Of a stretch of 64,000 bases of DNA, positions 43,122-51,884 are shown piece after piece (position 1 is the first letter of the stretch; every line of letters begins with the position of its first letter). Source of the stretch: Leucobacter rhizosphaerae (GTDB lineage: Bacteria > Actinomycetota > Actinomycetes > Actinomycetales > Microbacteriaceae). A program made the position numbers and the translations under genes. Where the stretch lies: NCBI RefSeq assembly GCF_022919175.1, contig NZ_CP095043.1, positions 186,001 to 250,000 of the forward strand. The letters run 5' to 3'. Under the pieces are notes generated by a model. That model made no database searches and was not told the DNA's origin. It saw only the letters and a list, made by a program, of their open reading frames with translations.

Positions 43122-44510
43122 TCAGGCGCCGGATCGCGCCGCCCGCACCCACTGCTCGACGTCGTCGGCCGTGCGCGGGATCTCCGCGGAGAGGTTCGTG
43201 CACCCCGTCTCGGTGACGACGATGTCGTCTTCGATGCGGACCCCGATGCCGCGGTACTCCTCGGGCACGGTGAGGTCGTCGGGCTGGAAGTACAGCCCGG
43301 GCTCGATCGTGAAGACCATGCCCGCCTCCAGGATCCCGTCGAGGTAGAGGTCGCGGCGCGCCTGGGCGCAGTCGTGCACGTCGAGGCCGAGGTGGTGGCT
43401 CGTGCCGTGCACCATGTAGCGCCGGTAGTAGGCAGTGGGATCGCCCTCCGCGCTCGGCAGCAGGCCCCACTCGCGGGTGCGGCGCTCGATCACGGCCATC
43501 GCCGCGTCGTGCACGTCGCCGAAGCGGATCCCGGGGCGCACGATCGCCCGGGCCGCGTCCGCGGCTTCGAGCACGGCCTCGTAGACGCGCCGCTGGACCT
43601 CGGTGAACGTGCCGGAGATCGGCACGGTGCGGGTGATGTCGGCGGTGTACAGGCTGTCGAGCTCGACACCCGCGTCGAGGAGCAGGAGTTCGCCGTCTCG
43701 AACGTGGCCGTCGTTCCGGATCCAGTGCAGGGTGCAGGCGTGCGATCCCGCGGCCGCGATGGTCTCGTACCCGACCGTGTTGCCCTCGAGGCGGGCGCGC
43801 TGGTTGAAGACGCCCTCCACGACGCGCTCGCCGCGGGGCCGCTCGCTCGCCTGCGGCAGCGCGGCGAGCACATCGTCGAAGCCCCGGCCGGTCGCGTCGA
43901 CCGCCGCCTGCATCTCGGCGAGCTCGAACGCGTCCTTCACGAGGCGGAGCTCGGAGGTCGCGCGGGCGAGCTCCGGGTGCTCCAGGCCCAGATCGTCGTC
44001 GCTCGCAACGAAGGACTCGAGGGGAGCGGTCGGGATCCCGAGCGCCCCGGCGACCTGCGCGAGCGAGGGGCGCGCGCCGATCCAGAACTCGCCGATCTCG
44101 GGGTTCGCGAAGAACTCCTCGCTGTCGCGGCCGGCGCGCTCGCGGAAGTAGAGCGTCGCGGTGTGGCCGGACTCGGCTCCGTCGGTGAGCGGGTCGAGCA
44201 CGAGGATCGCACCCGGCTCGCTCTCGGCGCCCCACCCGGTGAGGTGGGCGAAGGCGCTGTGCGGGCGGTACTGGTAGAAGGTGTCGTTCGACCGCTGCTT
44301 CATGGCGCCGGCCGCGAGCACGAGTCGGGCTCCGGGGAACTGCGCGGACAGCGCCGCACGCCGGGCGCGGGCGAACGGGACCACCGGAAGCTCGGCGGGC
44401 ACCGTGTCGGCGCGCTCGGCCCAGCCGGTCGAGATGTATTCGAGGAATCGGTCGGATTTCGGGGTGGTGCTGCGGTTCGAGTGGTCGATCTGCACGTCGT
44501 CTTCGCTCAT
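43122..44510 (-). CDS. pepP: Xaa-Pro aminopeptidase P (M24B)
   Basis: 462 residues with an N-terminal AMP_N domain (FARARRAALSAQFPGARLVL) and a pita-bread C-terminal domain. Metal ligands are visible: LLLLDAGVE, TADITRTVPISG, the His of SHHLGLDVHD, FTIEPGLY and GVRIEDDI. It removes N-terminal residues before proline in the cytosol. GAGGAT lies 6 nt before the ATG. The intervening bases read GGAGGC, too close to act as a normal Shine-Dalgarno. Confidence 0.95.
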   Translation of the reverse strand: MSEDDVQIDHSNRSTTPKSDRFLEYISTGWAERADTVPAELPVVPFARARRAALSAQFPGARLVLAAGAMKQRSNDTFYQYRPHSAFAHLTGWGAESEPGAILVLDPLTDGAESGHTATLYFRERAGRDSEEFFANPEIGEFWIGARPSLAQVAGALGIPTAPLESFVASDDDLGLEHPELARATSELRLVKDAFELAEMQAAVDATGRGFDDVLAALPQASERPRGERVVEGVFNQRARLEGNTVGYETIAAAGSHACTLHWIRNDGHVRDGELLLLDAGVELDSLYTADITRTVPISGTFTEVQRRVYEAVLEAADAARAIVRPGIRFGDVHDAAMAVIERRTREWGLLPSAEGDPTAYYRRYMVHGTSHHLGLDVHDCAQARRDLYLDGILEAGMVFTIEPGLYFQPDDLTVPEEYRGIGVRIEDDIVVTETGCTNLSAEIPRTADDVEQWVRAARSGA

Positions 44511-44516
44511 GCCTCC

Positions 44517-44522
44517 ATCCTC
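44517..44522 (-). promoter_or_regulatory. Possible leaderless -10 element of pepP
   Basis: GAGGAT on the minus strand with a 6-nt gap to the ATG at 44510; deviates from TANNNT at the first base. Confidence 0.4.
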
Positions 44523-44599
44523 TCACCTCGCACGGGAGCGGTGCTGCGAGCCGGATATCGCGCGCGCGGCCCGCGGCGCGCAGGTGCGCCGCAACCTCG

Positions 44600-44605
44600 T
44601 ACGAT
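44600..44605 (+). promoter_or_regulatory. Leaderless -10 element of the PHP gene
   Basis: TACGAT, 6 nt before ATG 44612. Confidence 0.7.
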
Positions 44606-44611
44606 GGAGGG

Positions 44612-45460
44612 ATGCACGACACCGAAGCCCCGGGGCGATTCGACCTCCACACGCACTCGGTGTTCTCCGACGGCACCACGACCCCGGATGACATCGCTCG
44701 GGAGACCGCCGACGCGGGTCTTGTGGGGTTCGCGCTCACGGACCACGACACTACGGCGGGCTGGGACGACGCGCGCGACGCGGCGGCCGCCCACGGGGTC
44801 GACTTCCTGCCCGGCATCGAGCTCACGACGCACTCGGGTCGCCGCTCCGCGCACCTGCTCGCCTACGGGCCCGATCCCGCCGATCTCGCACTCGGGGCGG
44901 AACTCGCGCTGCTGCGGGACTCTCGGGTGCATCGGGCGCGCGCGATGGCGGACCGCCTCTCCGCGGACTTCACCATCGACTGGGACGCCGTCTTCGCGAT
45001 CGCGGGCCGCAGCGTCGGCCGGCCGCACCTCGCGGACGCGCTCGTCGCGGGCGGGTACGCGGTGGACCGCAGCGCAGCGTTCGCGTCGATCCTCAGCCCG
45101 AGCGGGCCGTACTACCTGCCCATCTACGCACTCGACACGGTCGAGGCGATCCGGTTGGTGCGCGCGGCCGGAGGACTCCCCGTGCTGGCGCACCCCGCCG
45201 CCGAGCGGCAGCGCTCGGCGTTCGGTGAGGCGGAGATCGCCGATCTCGCAGGCGCCGGCCTGTGGGGGATCGAGCTCGATCACCCCGAGAACCTGCCGGA
45301 GTGGCTGCCCGCGCTGCGCGCGAGCGCCGCGCGGCACGGTCTCGTCGTCACCGGGGCGAGCGACTACCACGGCGCGGGCAAGCCGAATCGGCTGGGGGAG
45401 CGCTCCTCCGATGCGTCGATCGTGGCGCGGATCCGGGCCGAGGTCGCGACGCCGCGGTAG
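44612..45460 (+). CDS. PHP-domain phosphoesterase
   Basis: 282 residues. PHP motifs: FDLHTHSVFSDG near residue 10, TDHDTTAGW, LPGIELTTH, LAHPAAER and SDYHG at the C-terminus, giving the usual trinuclear metal site. It resembles RNase AM/YciV and nucleoside bisphosphate phosphatases. The substrate is not readable. Divergent from pepP. Confidence 0.93.
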   Translation: MHDTEAPGRFDLHTHSVFSDGTTTPDDIARETADAGLVGFALTDHDTTAGWDDARDAAAAHGVDFLPGIELTTHSGRRSAHLLAYGPDPADLALGAELALLRDSRVHRARAMADRLSADFTIDWDAVFAIAGRSVGRPHLADALVAGGYAVDRSAAFASILSPSGPYYLPIYALDTVEAIRLVRAAGGLPVLAHPAAERQRSAFGEAEIADLAGAGLWGIELDHPENLPEWLPALRASAARHGLVVTGASDYHGAGKPNRLGERSSDASIVARIRAEVATPR

Positions 45461-45471
45461 AGCGCCGCGGG

Positions 45472-47025
45472 CTACTCCGCTGCGGGAGCGGCGGCGGACT
45501 CGGCCGAGCCGCCGTCCGTCGAGGCCTCACCCGACGCGGTGCCGGCGTCGGTGGCGCGCTGGCCACCCGAGCCGCCGCGGCGACGACGGCGACGGCGCCG
45601 CGGTGCGGCCTCACCCTCGGGTGCGGGATCGAGCGACGCGCCCGGCTCGCTGCCCCCCTCGAGATCGTGCCCGTGCTGCTCGTGCCCGTGCGTCTCGTGA
45701 CGTCCGCGACCGAGGGGGTCGGCACTGCGCGTGCGCCGCCGCGTGCGGCCGCCCTCGCGCTTCTCACCGCGCCCGCCCTCGCCGCGCCCGCCGTCGCGCC
45801 GTTCGCCCTCGCCGCGGGCGGGCCGATCCTTCACGGGCGTCGCCTTCAGGCGCCCCTTCGTGCCCTCCGGGATCTTGAGATCGGCAAAGAGGTGCGGGGA
45901 CGAGGAGTAGGTCTCGACGGGCTCGGGCATTCCGAACTCGAGCGCGTTGTTGATGAGCGCCCACTTGTGCATGTCGTCCCAATCGACGAACGTGACGGCG
46001 ATGCCCGTGCGGCCGGCGCGGCCGGTGCGGCCCACGCGGTGCAGGTAGGTCTTCTCGTCGTCGGGCACGGTGTGGTTGATGACGTGCGTGACGTCGTCGA
46101 CGTCGATGCCGCGCGCGGCGACCTCCGTGGCGACGAGAATGTCCTTTTTGCCCGACTTGAACGCGGCCATCGCGCGCTCGCGCTGATCCTGGTTCAGATC
46201 GCCGTGCACCGCCGCCGCCGGGAACCCGCGGTCCGACAGCTCCTCCTGGAGCTTCGCGGCTGCACGCTTCGTGCGCATGAAGATGACGGTCTTGCCGCGG
46301 CCCTCGGCCTGGAGGATGCGGCCGATGACCTCGTCCTTGTCGAGCGAGTGCGCGCGGTAGATGATGTGCTCGATGTTGGCCTGGGCCTGGCCCTCGTCGG
46401 GGTCCGTCGCGCGGATGTGGATCGGGTTCGTCATGAAGCGACGCGCGAGCGTCACGATCGAGCCCGGCATCGTCGCCGAGAACAGCATCGTGTGGCGGGT
46501 CGCCGGCGTCATCGAGAACAGCTTCTCGATGTCGGCGAGGAAGCCGAGGTCGAGCATCTTGTCGGCCTCGTCGAGCACCATCTCCCGCACGTTCTTCAGG
46601 TTCAGGATCCGCTGGTTCGCGAGGTCGAGCAGGCGCCCCGGGGTGCCGACGATGATCTGCGCGCCCGCCTTCAGCTGCTCGATCTGGCCCTCGTACGCCT
46701 TGCCGCCGTAGATCGGCACCACGGTCGCGGCACGATTCTTCGCGGCCAGTTCGAGATCCTCGTAGACCTGCACGCAGAGCTCGCGGGTCGGCACGACGAT
46801 GAGCGCCTGCACCCCGTCCTCAGGGGTGTCGCCGATGCGCTGCAGCAGCGGCAGGCCGAACCCGAAGGTCTTGCCGGTGCCGGTCTTGGCCTGGCCGATG
46901 ATGTCCTGCCCCGAGATCGCGAGGGGGATCGTCTGCTCCTGGATGGGGAAGGCCTCGATGATGCCGCTCTCTGCGAGCACATCCACGATATCCTGGTCCA
47001 CCCCGAGTTCACGGAAAGTCGTCAC
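45472..47025 (-). CDS. DEAD-box RNA helicase
   Basis: 517 residues from GTG 47025, which has AGGA about 6 nt upstream. Motif Q is [11 protein letters not shown], motif I AKTGTGKT (46-53), motif II DEAD (VLDEADKML), motif III SAT and motif [13 protein letters not shown]. The C-terminus is a long Arg/Gly-rich and Glu-rich disordered tail that probably binds RNA. It likely remodels ribosomal or messenger RNA, perhaps in the cold. The first Met, further upstream, has no helicase similarity. Confidence 0.95.
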   Translation of the reverse strand: MTTFRELGVDQDIVDVLAESGIIEAFPIQEQTIPLAISGQDIIGQAKTGTGKTFGFGLPLLQRIGDTPEDGVQALIVVPTRELCVQVYEDLELAAKNRAATVVPIYGGKAYEGQIEQLKAGAQIIVGTPGRLLDLANQRILNLKNVREMVLDEADKMLDLGFLADIEKLFSMTPATRHTMLFSATMPGSIVTLARRFMTNPIHIRATDPDEGQAQANIEHIIYRAHSLDKDEVIGRILQAEGRGKTVIFMRTKRAAAKLQEELSDRGFPAAAVHGDLNQDQRERAMAAFKSGKKDILVATEVAARGIDVDDVTHVINHTVPDDEKTYLHRVGRTGRAGRTGIAVTFVDWDDMHKWALINNALEFGMPEPVETYSSSPHLFADLKIPEGTKGRLKATPVKDRPARGEGERRDGGRGEGGRGEKREGGRTRRRTRSADPLGRGRHETHGHEQHGHDLEGGSEPGASLDPAPEGEAAPRRRRRRRRGGSGGQRATDAGTASGEASTDGGSAESAAAPAAE

Positions 47026-47155
47026 GTTACGTCCTATTCGATGCGTGTGGTGCTGCGCGCACAGTGCACGAAGGCGCAGCGGCCGGCGCTCCTGTGGCAC
47101 CGACGATGAATACGTACGGCAGCCAGTCTATTCCGACTGCCGTCGGTTCCGACGG

Positions 47156-47161
47156 TAAGCT
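47156..47161 (+). promoter_or_regulatory. Leaderless -10 element of the ferritin-like gene
   Basis: TAAGCT, 6 nt before GTG 47168. Confidence 0.7.
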
Positions 47162-47167
47162 GTCAGG

Positions 47168-47887
47168 GTGTTCGAGTGGATCAAGGGCCTGCGCAAGGCT
47201 GCGGCGCCGGTGCGCAAGGTGCGTTCGCGCGACGACAGCGCCGACGCCGAGCGGGTGGAACTCGCCGAGTTCGCGCCCGGGATCCTCCCGTTCATCGGCC
47301 TGACGGCCTATCTCCAGCTCGAACTCTACGAGGCCGCGACCCGTGCCGTTTCGGGCGCCGCGACGCTGCAGGCGAAGGACGTGCTCGCCCGGGTCGCGGG
47401 GCAGACGCTCTCGAAGCACCAGCGCCTGACCGCCGAGCTGCGCAAGCGCGGCCACGAACCGCACACCGTGATGGCCCCGTTCGCCCGGGTCATCGACGAG
47501 TACGTCGAGCGGATCGACACGGCAGACTGGCACCAGCACGTGCTCTCCCTCTACCTCGTCGGCGGACTCTTCGACGACTTCTTCGCCACCCTCGCAGGCG
47601 GTCTCCGCGACGGCTACCGCACCGAGGCGATCGCGATCCTGCGCGACGATACGGGGCGGGACGAGCTCAAGGCCCTCCTCGAGGAGGCGCTCGCGGCCGA
47701 TGAGACGCTGTCGAGCTGGCTCGCGCTCTGGGGGCGCCGGCTCGTGGGCGACACCCTGCTCGTGTCCCGCGAGGTGCTCCTCCTCAGCGATCACCGCCCG
47801 TTCGTCGCGAGCGAGGTGGAGCCGGTGTTCACCGAGCTCATCGCCGATCACATCCGACGCATGGACGGGCTCGGGCTGACGGCCTAG
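47168..47887 (+). CDS. Ferritin-like-fold protein (MiaE-like group)
   Basis: 239 residues, all-helical. FIGLTAYLQLELYEAATRAV and QTLSKHQRLTAELRKRGHE carry Glu and His residues placed as in ferritin-like four-helix bundles. LSLYLVGGLFDDFFATLAGG follows. Proteins of this group sit beside DEAD-box helicase genes in many actinobacteria, as here. The function is unknown; a diiron role is inference. Confidence 0.82.
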   Translation: MFEWIKGLRKAAAPVRKVRSRDDSADAERVELAEFAPGILPFIGLTAYLQLELYEAATRAVSGAATLQAKDVLARVAGQTLSKHQRLTAELRKRGHEPHTVMAPFARVIDEYVERIDTADWHQHVLSLYLVGGLFDDFFATLAGGLRDGYRTEAIAILRDDTGRDELKALLEEALAADETLSSWLALWGRRLVGDTLLVSREVLLLSDHRPFVASEVEPVFTELIADHIRRMDGLGLTA

Positions 47888-47899
47888 GCCGCGCGTCGC

Positions 47900-49096
47900 A
47901 TGTCTCTCCCGCACTCGGCGCTCCCGCAAGCCACGCTCCCGCACTGCGACTACTTCGAGGCCGGGCGCTGCCGCTCCTGCACCCTCATCGAGACGCCGAT
48001 CGCCGCGCAGCTCGGCGCCAAGCAGGACCGCTGCCGCGAGCTCCTCACGGGGGTTCCGGCCGCGGCCTGGCTGCCCCCGGTCGCGAGTCCCGACCGAGAC
48101 TTCCGGAACAAGGCGAAGCTCGTGGTCGGCGGTGCGACGGGGCGGGTCACGCTCGGGATCTTGGGCCCGGACGGCGCCGGGGTGGATCTGCGCGACTGCC
48201 TGATCCAGTCGCCGGGGATCCGCGCCGCGATCCCGCGCCTCGCGGACTTCCTCGACGCGACAGGGCTGGCACCCTACAACGTGCCGCAGCGGCGGGGCGA
48301 GCTGAAACTGGTGCACGTCACCGAGGCTCCGGGCGGCGCGCTCATGCTGCGCTTCGTGGTGCGCACGGAGCAGTCCCTCGATCGACTGCGCAAGCGGCTC
48401 CCCGAGCTGCGCGAGACGCTGCCGCGGGCCGCGGTGATCTCGGTGAATCTGCTGCCGGAGCACAAGGCGGTGCTCGAGGGGGATCGCGAGGAGCTGCTGC
48501 TCGGATCCTCGCTCGAGATGCACCTCGCGGTCCCCGAAGCGGCGCCGGGCGCCGACGTCGCGCTCCACCTGCTGCCGCAGAGCTTTTTCCAGACCAACAC
48601 GGCGGTCGCGCAGGCGCTCTACGCGCAGGCGGCGGAATGGGTCGACCGGGTGGATCCCGCGTCGCTCTGGGATCTCTACTGCGGCGTCGGCGGCTTCGCC
48701 CTGCACTGCGCCCGCCATCCCGGCGGTGCGGCCCGCGACGTGCTGGGGGTCGAGGTCAGCGAGGCCGCGGTGCGCTCCGCCGAGCGCAGTGCGCGCGACG
48801 CCGGGCTGCCTGCGCGTTTTCGCGCCGCCGACGCCACGGCCTTCGCGCTCGGGGCGAGTGAGGGCGATCTCCCCGAGCTCGTCATCGTGAATCCGCCGCG
48901 GCGCGGGATCAGCCCCGAGCTCGCGGCGTGGCTCGAGCGCAGCGGGGTGCCCGACGTCATCTACTCGAGCTGCAACCCCGAGAGCCTTCGGCGCGATCTC
49001 GCGGACATGCCGTCGTTCGCGGTGCGCGAGGCACGGGTGTTCGATATGTTCCCGCACACGAGCCACCTCGAGGTCGCGGTCCTCCTCGAACGCTGA
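47900..49096 (+). CDS. rlmC: 23S rRNA (uracil-C5)-methyltransferase, RlmC/RlmCD type
   Basis: 398 residues. The N-terminal iron-sulfur cysteines are CDYFEAGRCRSC, with a further Cys in RDCLIQSPG. The SAM-binding motif is LYCGVGGFALHCA, and the catalytic parts are VNPPRRGISPELAAWL and YSSCNPESLRRDL with the nucleophilic Cys. It methylates a uridine of 23S rRNA such as U747. The start codon lies 10 nt after the ferritin-like stop, so the two may be co-transcribed. Confidence 0.94.
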   Translation: MSLPHSALPQATLPHCDYFEAGRCRSCTLIETPIAAQLGAKQDRCRELLTGVPAAAWLPPVASPDRDFRNKAKLVVGGATGRVTLGILGPDGAGVDLRDCLIQSPGIRAAIPRLADFLDATGLAPYNVPQRRGELKLVHVTEAPGGALMLRFVVRTEQSLDRLRKRLPELRETLPRAAVISVNLLPEHKAVLEGDREELLLGSSLEMHLAVPEAAPGADVALHLLPQSFFQTNTAVAQALYAQAAEWVDRVDPASLWDLYCGVGGFALHCARHPGGAARDVLGVEVSEAAVRSAERSARDAGLPARFRAADATAFALGASEGDLPELVIVNPPRRGISPELAAWLERSGVPDVIYSSCNPESLRRDLADMPSFAVREARVFDMFPHTSHLEVAVLLER

Positions 49097-49837
49097 TCAC
49101 GCGGGAGTGAACGTGGGGTCACCCCACTCGCCGGGTGCGGGGAGCGTCGCCTCGCTGAGCTCGACCGCGTCGGCGCCGACCTCGGCCAGGCAGACGAGCA
49201 GCGAGAGCGTGGGGAAGCCGTGCGCGCGGTTGTCGCGCACGATCGCGGCGTCGTCGTCCGGGGCGAGCTGCGCGCTCCGCGCGAGGACCTCGATCCACCG
49301 CGCGCGCCAGTCGTCGGGTTGCGGCGCGGACGCGTCCCGCAACGACGCCGCGCGGAACTCGGGCAACCATCGGGTGATGCGCGTCGTGCGCGGGTCGTCG
49401 AGGTCGTGGTGGGCGATCATGTGCACGCCGGGTCGGAGCTCGGTGCGCCGCACACCGGCGCCATCCCAACTCGACACCGTCGCGCGGCCCGCGTCGACCT
49501 CCACGAGGTTGTAGGCGGCGGTGCGCGGCTCGTCCGGGGCGGGGCCCCCGGCGACCGAGGCGAGGACGAGACGGCCCCGCGATGCGAGCGGGCCGTCGGA
49601 TCCGGGTGCGACGGGCTCGGCTCGATTCAGGATCACGGCGAGCCGTCCCGGGGCGTCGGCGACCGCGAGCCAGGCGCCGTTCGCGCGCCGATCCCGCACC
49701 CCGCGCACCCCGGGATAGTCGGCGGGCCACCACGCGCCGGGGGCGTCCCAGGGTCGTGCGGGATCCTCGTCCCGCACCGCGAGCACCCGAGTCGGATCCC
49801 GAGGATCAGCCGGAACATCGACGATCACGGTGCACAT
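49097..49837 (-). CDS. NRDE/TANGO2-family protein
   Basis: 246 residues starting with MCTVIVDVP, where Cys2 is a family hallmark and may be the N-terminal nucleophile. The NRDE segment appears as VRDEDPARPWDAPGAWW, followed by GAWLAVADAPGRLAVILNR. TANGO2-like proteins may be Ntn-fold hydrolases or haem-handling proteins; the role in bacteria is unclear. Its stop abuts the stop of rlmC. Confidence 0.88.
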   Translation of the reverse strand: MCTVIVDVPADPRDPTRVLAVRDEDPARPWDAPGAWWPADYPGVRGVRDRRANGAWLAVADAPGRLAVILNRAEPVAPGSDGPLASRGRLVLASVAGGPAPDEPRTAAYNLVEVDAGRATVSSWDGAGVRRTELRPGVHMIAHHDLDDPRTTRITRWLPEFRAASLRDASAPQPDDWRARWIEVLARSAQLAPDDDAAIVRDNRAHGFPTLSLLVCLAEVGADAVELSEATLPAPGEWGDPTFTPA

Positions 49838-49864
49838 GGGCGGGCCCTTCGATCGGGGTCATGG

Positions 49865-49870
49865 GAGGAT
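49865..49870 (+). promoter_or_regulatory. Possible leaderless -10 of coaBC
   Basis: GAGGAT with a 6-nt gap to GTG 49877. Confidence 0.4.
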
Positions 49871-49876
49871 GGTCGC

Positions 49877-51259
49877 GTGAACATCGTACTGGGAGTGACC
49901 GGCGGGATCGCCGCGTACAAGGCCGTCTCGCTCGCCCGCCTGTTGGTCGAAGCGGGCCATGACGTGCACGTGGTGCCGACGACGGACGCGTTGCGGTTCG
50001 TCGGCGCACCGACCTGGGAGGCCATCAGCCGCAACCCGGTCACCACGTCGGTGCACGACGACGTGCCCGAGGTGCGCCACGTCGCGCTCGGGCAGCGCGC
50101 GGAGCTGGTGGTCGTTGCGCCGGCCACCGCGCACACGATCGCCCGCATGTCCGCGGGGCTGGCCGACGACCTGCTCGGGGTCACCTTGCTCGCCACCTCG
50201 GCTCCCGTACTCGTCGCGCCCGCCATGCACACGGAGATGTGGCAGCACCCGGCGACGCAGGACAACGTCGCGATCCTCCGCTCCCGCGGCGTGCACGTCA
50301 TCGGCCCCGAGAGCGGCCGTCTGACCGGTGCCGACAGCGGGCCCGGGCGCCTGAGCGAGCCGGAGCAGATCTTCGCCCGGATCCAGGAGCTGCTCCAGGG
50401 CATCGAGCACGCCGCCGACGGGATCGCCGACGCGCCGCCCGCAGCGGTCGGCCCCGTGGCCGAGGCGGAACGCGGTGGGGTGGCAGGCTCCGGTGATCCG
50501 GTGCCCGACGTCACCGGGGTGTTCGAGAGCGTGGATCACCGCGCCGACGGGGGAGACCTCGACGGCACGCGGATCCTCGTGAGTGCGGGAGGAACGCGGG
50601 AGCTGATCGACCCCGTGCGGTTCATCGGCAATCGTTCGAGCGGCAAGCAAGGCGTCGCGGTCGCCGCAGCCGCCGCCGCTCGCGGTGCCAAGGTTGTGCT
50701 GCTCGCGGCCAACATCGACGACTCCGTGCTCGCCGAGGTCGCGACGAACCCCGCGATCCGGGTGGTGCCGGTGACCTCGGCCGCAGAGCTCGAAACCGCT
50801 GCGCTCGCCGCATCGCCCGGCGCGGACGTGGTGGTGATGGCGGCCGCGGTGTCGGACTACCGGGTCGCGAACGTCTCGACCGAGAAGATCCGCAAGGAGG
50901 ATCGGGGCGGCGACGCACCGACGCTCACGCTGGTGGAGAATCCCGACATCCTCGTCGCCCTCGTGCGGGAGCGCCGGCCGGGTCAGGTCCTCGTCGGATT
51001 CGCCGCCGAGACGGCCGAGGACACGGACGAGCTGCTCGATCGGGGGCGCCGCAAGCTGCATCGCAAGGGCGTGGACCTGCTCGCGGTGAACGCCGTGGGG
51101 TGGTCGCAGGGGTTCGAGGCGTCGGACAACACCCTGCACATCCTGGGCTCGGCGGGCGACGTCGTCGCAACGGCCTCGGGATCGAAGCGCGACACGGCCG
51201 ACGCGCTGATCGACGCGATCGCCGATGCCATCGACGACGCGCGGGAGTTCGCGAGCTGA
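49877..51259 (+). CDS. coaBC: Bifunctional phosphopantothenoylcysteine decarboxylase / synthetase
   Basis: 460 residues from GTG 49877. The CoaC half shows VTGGIAAYKAVSLARLL, the active-site His in RHVALGQRAEL, PAMHTEMW and LTGADSGPGRL, the actinobacterial forms. The CoaB half shows SAGGTRELIDPVRFIGNRSSG and STEKIRKEDRGG. It makes 4'-phosphopantetheine from phosphopantothenate, cysteine and CTP. A small hairpin at 51265-51282 follows. Confidence 0.95.
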   Translation: MNIVLGVTGGIAAYKAVSLARLLVEAGHDVHVVPTTDALRFVGAPTWEAISRNPVTTSVHDDVPEVRHVALGQRAELVVVAPATAHTIARMSAGLADDLLGVTLLATSAPVLVAPAMHTEMWQHPATQDNVAILRSRGVHVIGPESGRLTGADSGPGRLSEPEQIFARIQELLQGIEHAADGIADAPPAAVGPVAEAERGGVAGSGDPVPDVTGVFESVDHRADGGDLDGTRILVSAGGTRELIDPVRFIGNRSSGKQGVAVAAAAAARGAKVVLLAANIDDSVLAEVATNPAIRVVPVTSAAELETAALAASPGADVVVMAAAVSDYRVANVSTEKIRKEDRGGDAPTLTLVENPDILVALVRERRPGQVLVGFAAETAEDTDELLDRGRRKLHRKGVDLLAVNAVGWSQGFEASDNTLHILGSAGDVVATASGSKRDTADALIDAIADAIDDAREFAS

Positions 51260-51264
51260 GCACA

Positions 51265-51282
51265 CCGGGCCCATCGGCCCGG
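51265..51282 (+). terminator. Short hairpin after coaBC
   Basis: 7-bp GC stem (51265-51271 with 51276-51282) and a 4-nt loop, 6 nt after the coaBC stop. Confidence 0.6.
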
Positions 51283-51290
51283 GCTCGCGC

Positions 51291-51332
51291 CGCCGCGACG
51301 AAAACGCCGCGACGAAAACGCCGCGACGACAA
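51291..51332. repeat. 14-nt tandem repeat, three units
   Basis: Units at 51291, 51305 and 51319 read CGCCGCGACGAAAA, with one change in the last. They lie between the two terminator hairpins, outside any gene I can support. Confidence 0.85.
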
Positions 51333-51345
51333 CGCCCCGACCAAC

Positions 51346-51391
51346 GACGAGCCCCCGCCGACCCTCCAGCGAGGATCGGCGGGGGCTCGTC
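51346..51391. terminator. Strong hairpin terminator of DUF3107
   Basis: Perfect 16-bp stem (51346-51361 with 51376-51391) and a 14-nt loop between convergent coaBC and DUF3107. Confidence 0.9.
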
Positions 51392-51402
51392 CGGTCCGGC
51401 GG

Positions 51403-51621
51403 CTAGCTGATGAAGCCGACCTTGCGGCCCGCGTCACCACCGAGCTCGACGTAGGCGACGGACTCGGAGTCGATGAGGTACTGGCGCCCCTTCGTGTCGC
51501 TGAGGGCGACGAGGGCGTGCTCTGCGGCCTGTTCGAAGAGCGCGCGCACCTCCTCGGCCTGGGCTTCGGTCTCGAATGCGAGCTCGCGGGGCGAGTGCTT
51601 GATGCCGATACGTACTTCCAC
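51403..51621 (-). CDS. DUF3107 family protein
   Basis: 72 residues from GTG 51621, with AGGAGG 6 nt upstream, which decides the start. EVRIGIKHSPREL and ALSDTKGRQYLIDSESVAYVEL match this short actinobacterial family, often found near helicase genes. It is predicted to be ATP-binding, but the function is unknown. TAGACT at 51672-51677 on the minus strand may be its -10. Confidence 0.92.
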   Translation of the reverse strand: MEVRIGIKHSPRELAFETEAQAEEVRALFEQAAEHALVALSDTKGRQYLIDSESVAYVELGGDAGRKVGFIS

Positions 51622-51872
51622 GGGTGCCTCCTCGGATCGGTGGCCGAACGCCACGGATGGTGCTGCTTCGAGTCTAGGGCGGCTGCGGGGAGAGGGGCCC
51701 GGTATTCGCGGTCCGTTCGCCGTCAGCGCAGCCGTGCACGGGCGGCGCGCGTCGCTCATGGCATGGGGTCGGGCGCGGGATCGACTGCGAGTACGGACGC
51801 GAGAACTGCCGCGGGCGCAGTCGCTGGAGCAGTCGCCGAGGCAGGAGGAACCTCCGTGTCGGAGGTGCTCGC

Positions 51873-51878
51873 TAGGCT
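51873..51878 (+). promoter_or_regulatory. Leaderless -10 element of adnAB
   Basis: TAGGCT, 6 nt before ATG 51885. Confidence 0.7.
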
Positions 51879-51884
51879 GATGGC

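Noticed and set aside
43105..45878. Open frame of more than 900 codons on the plus strand opposite pepP and beyond
   Set aside because: Antisense to pepP and frame-shifted against the PHP gene; Arg/Gly-rich with no motif.
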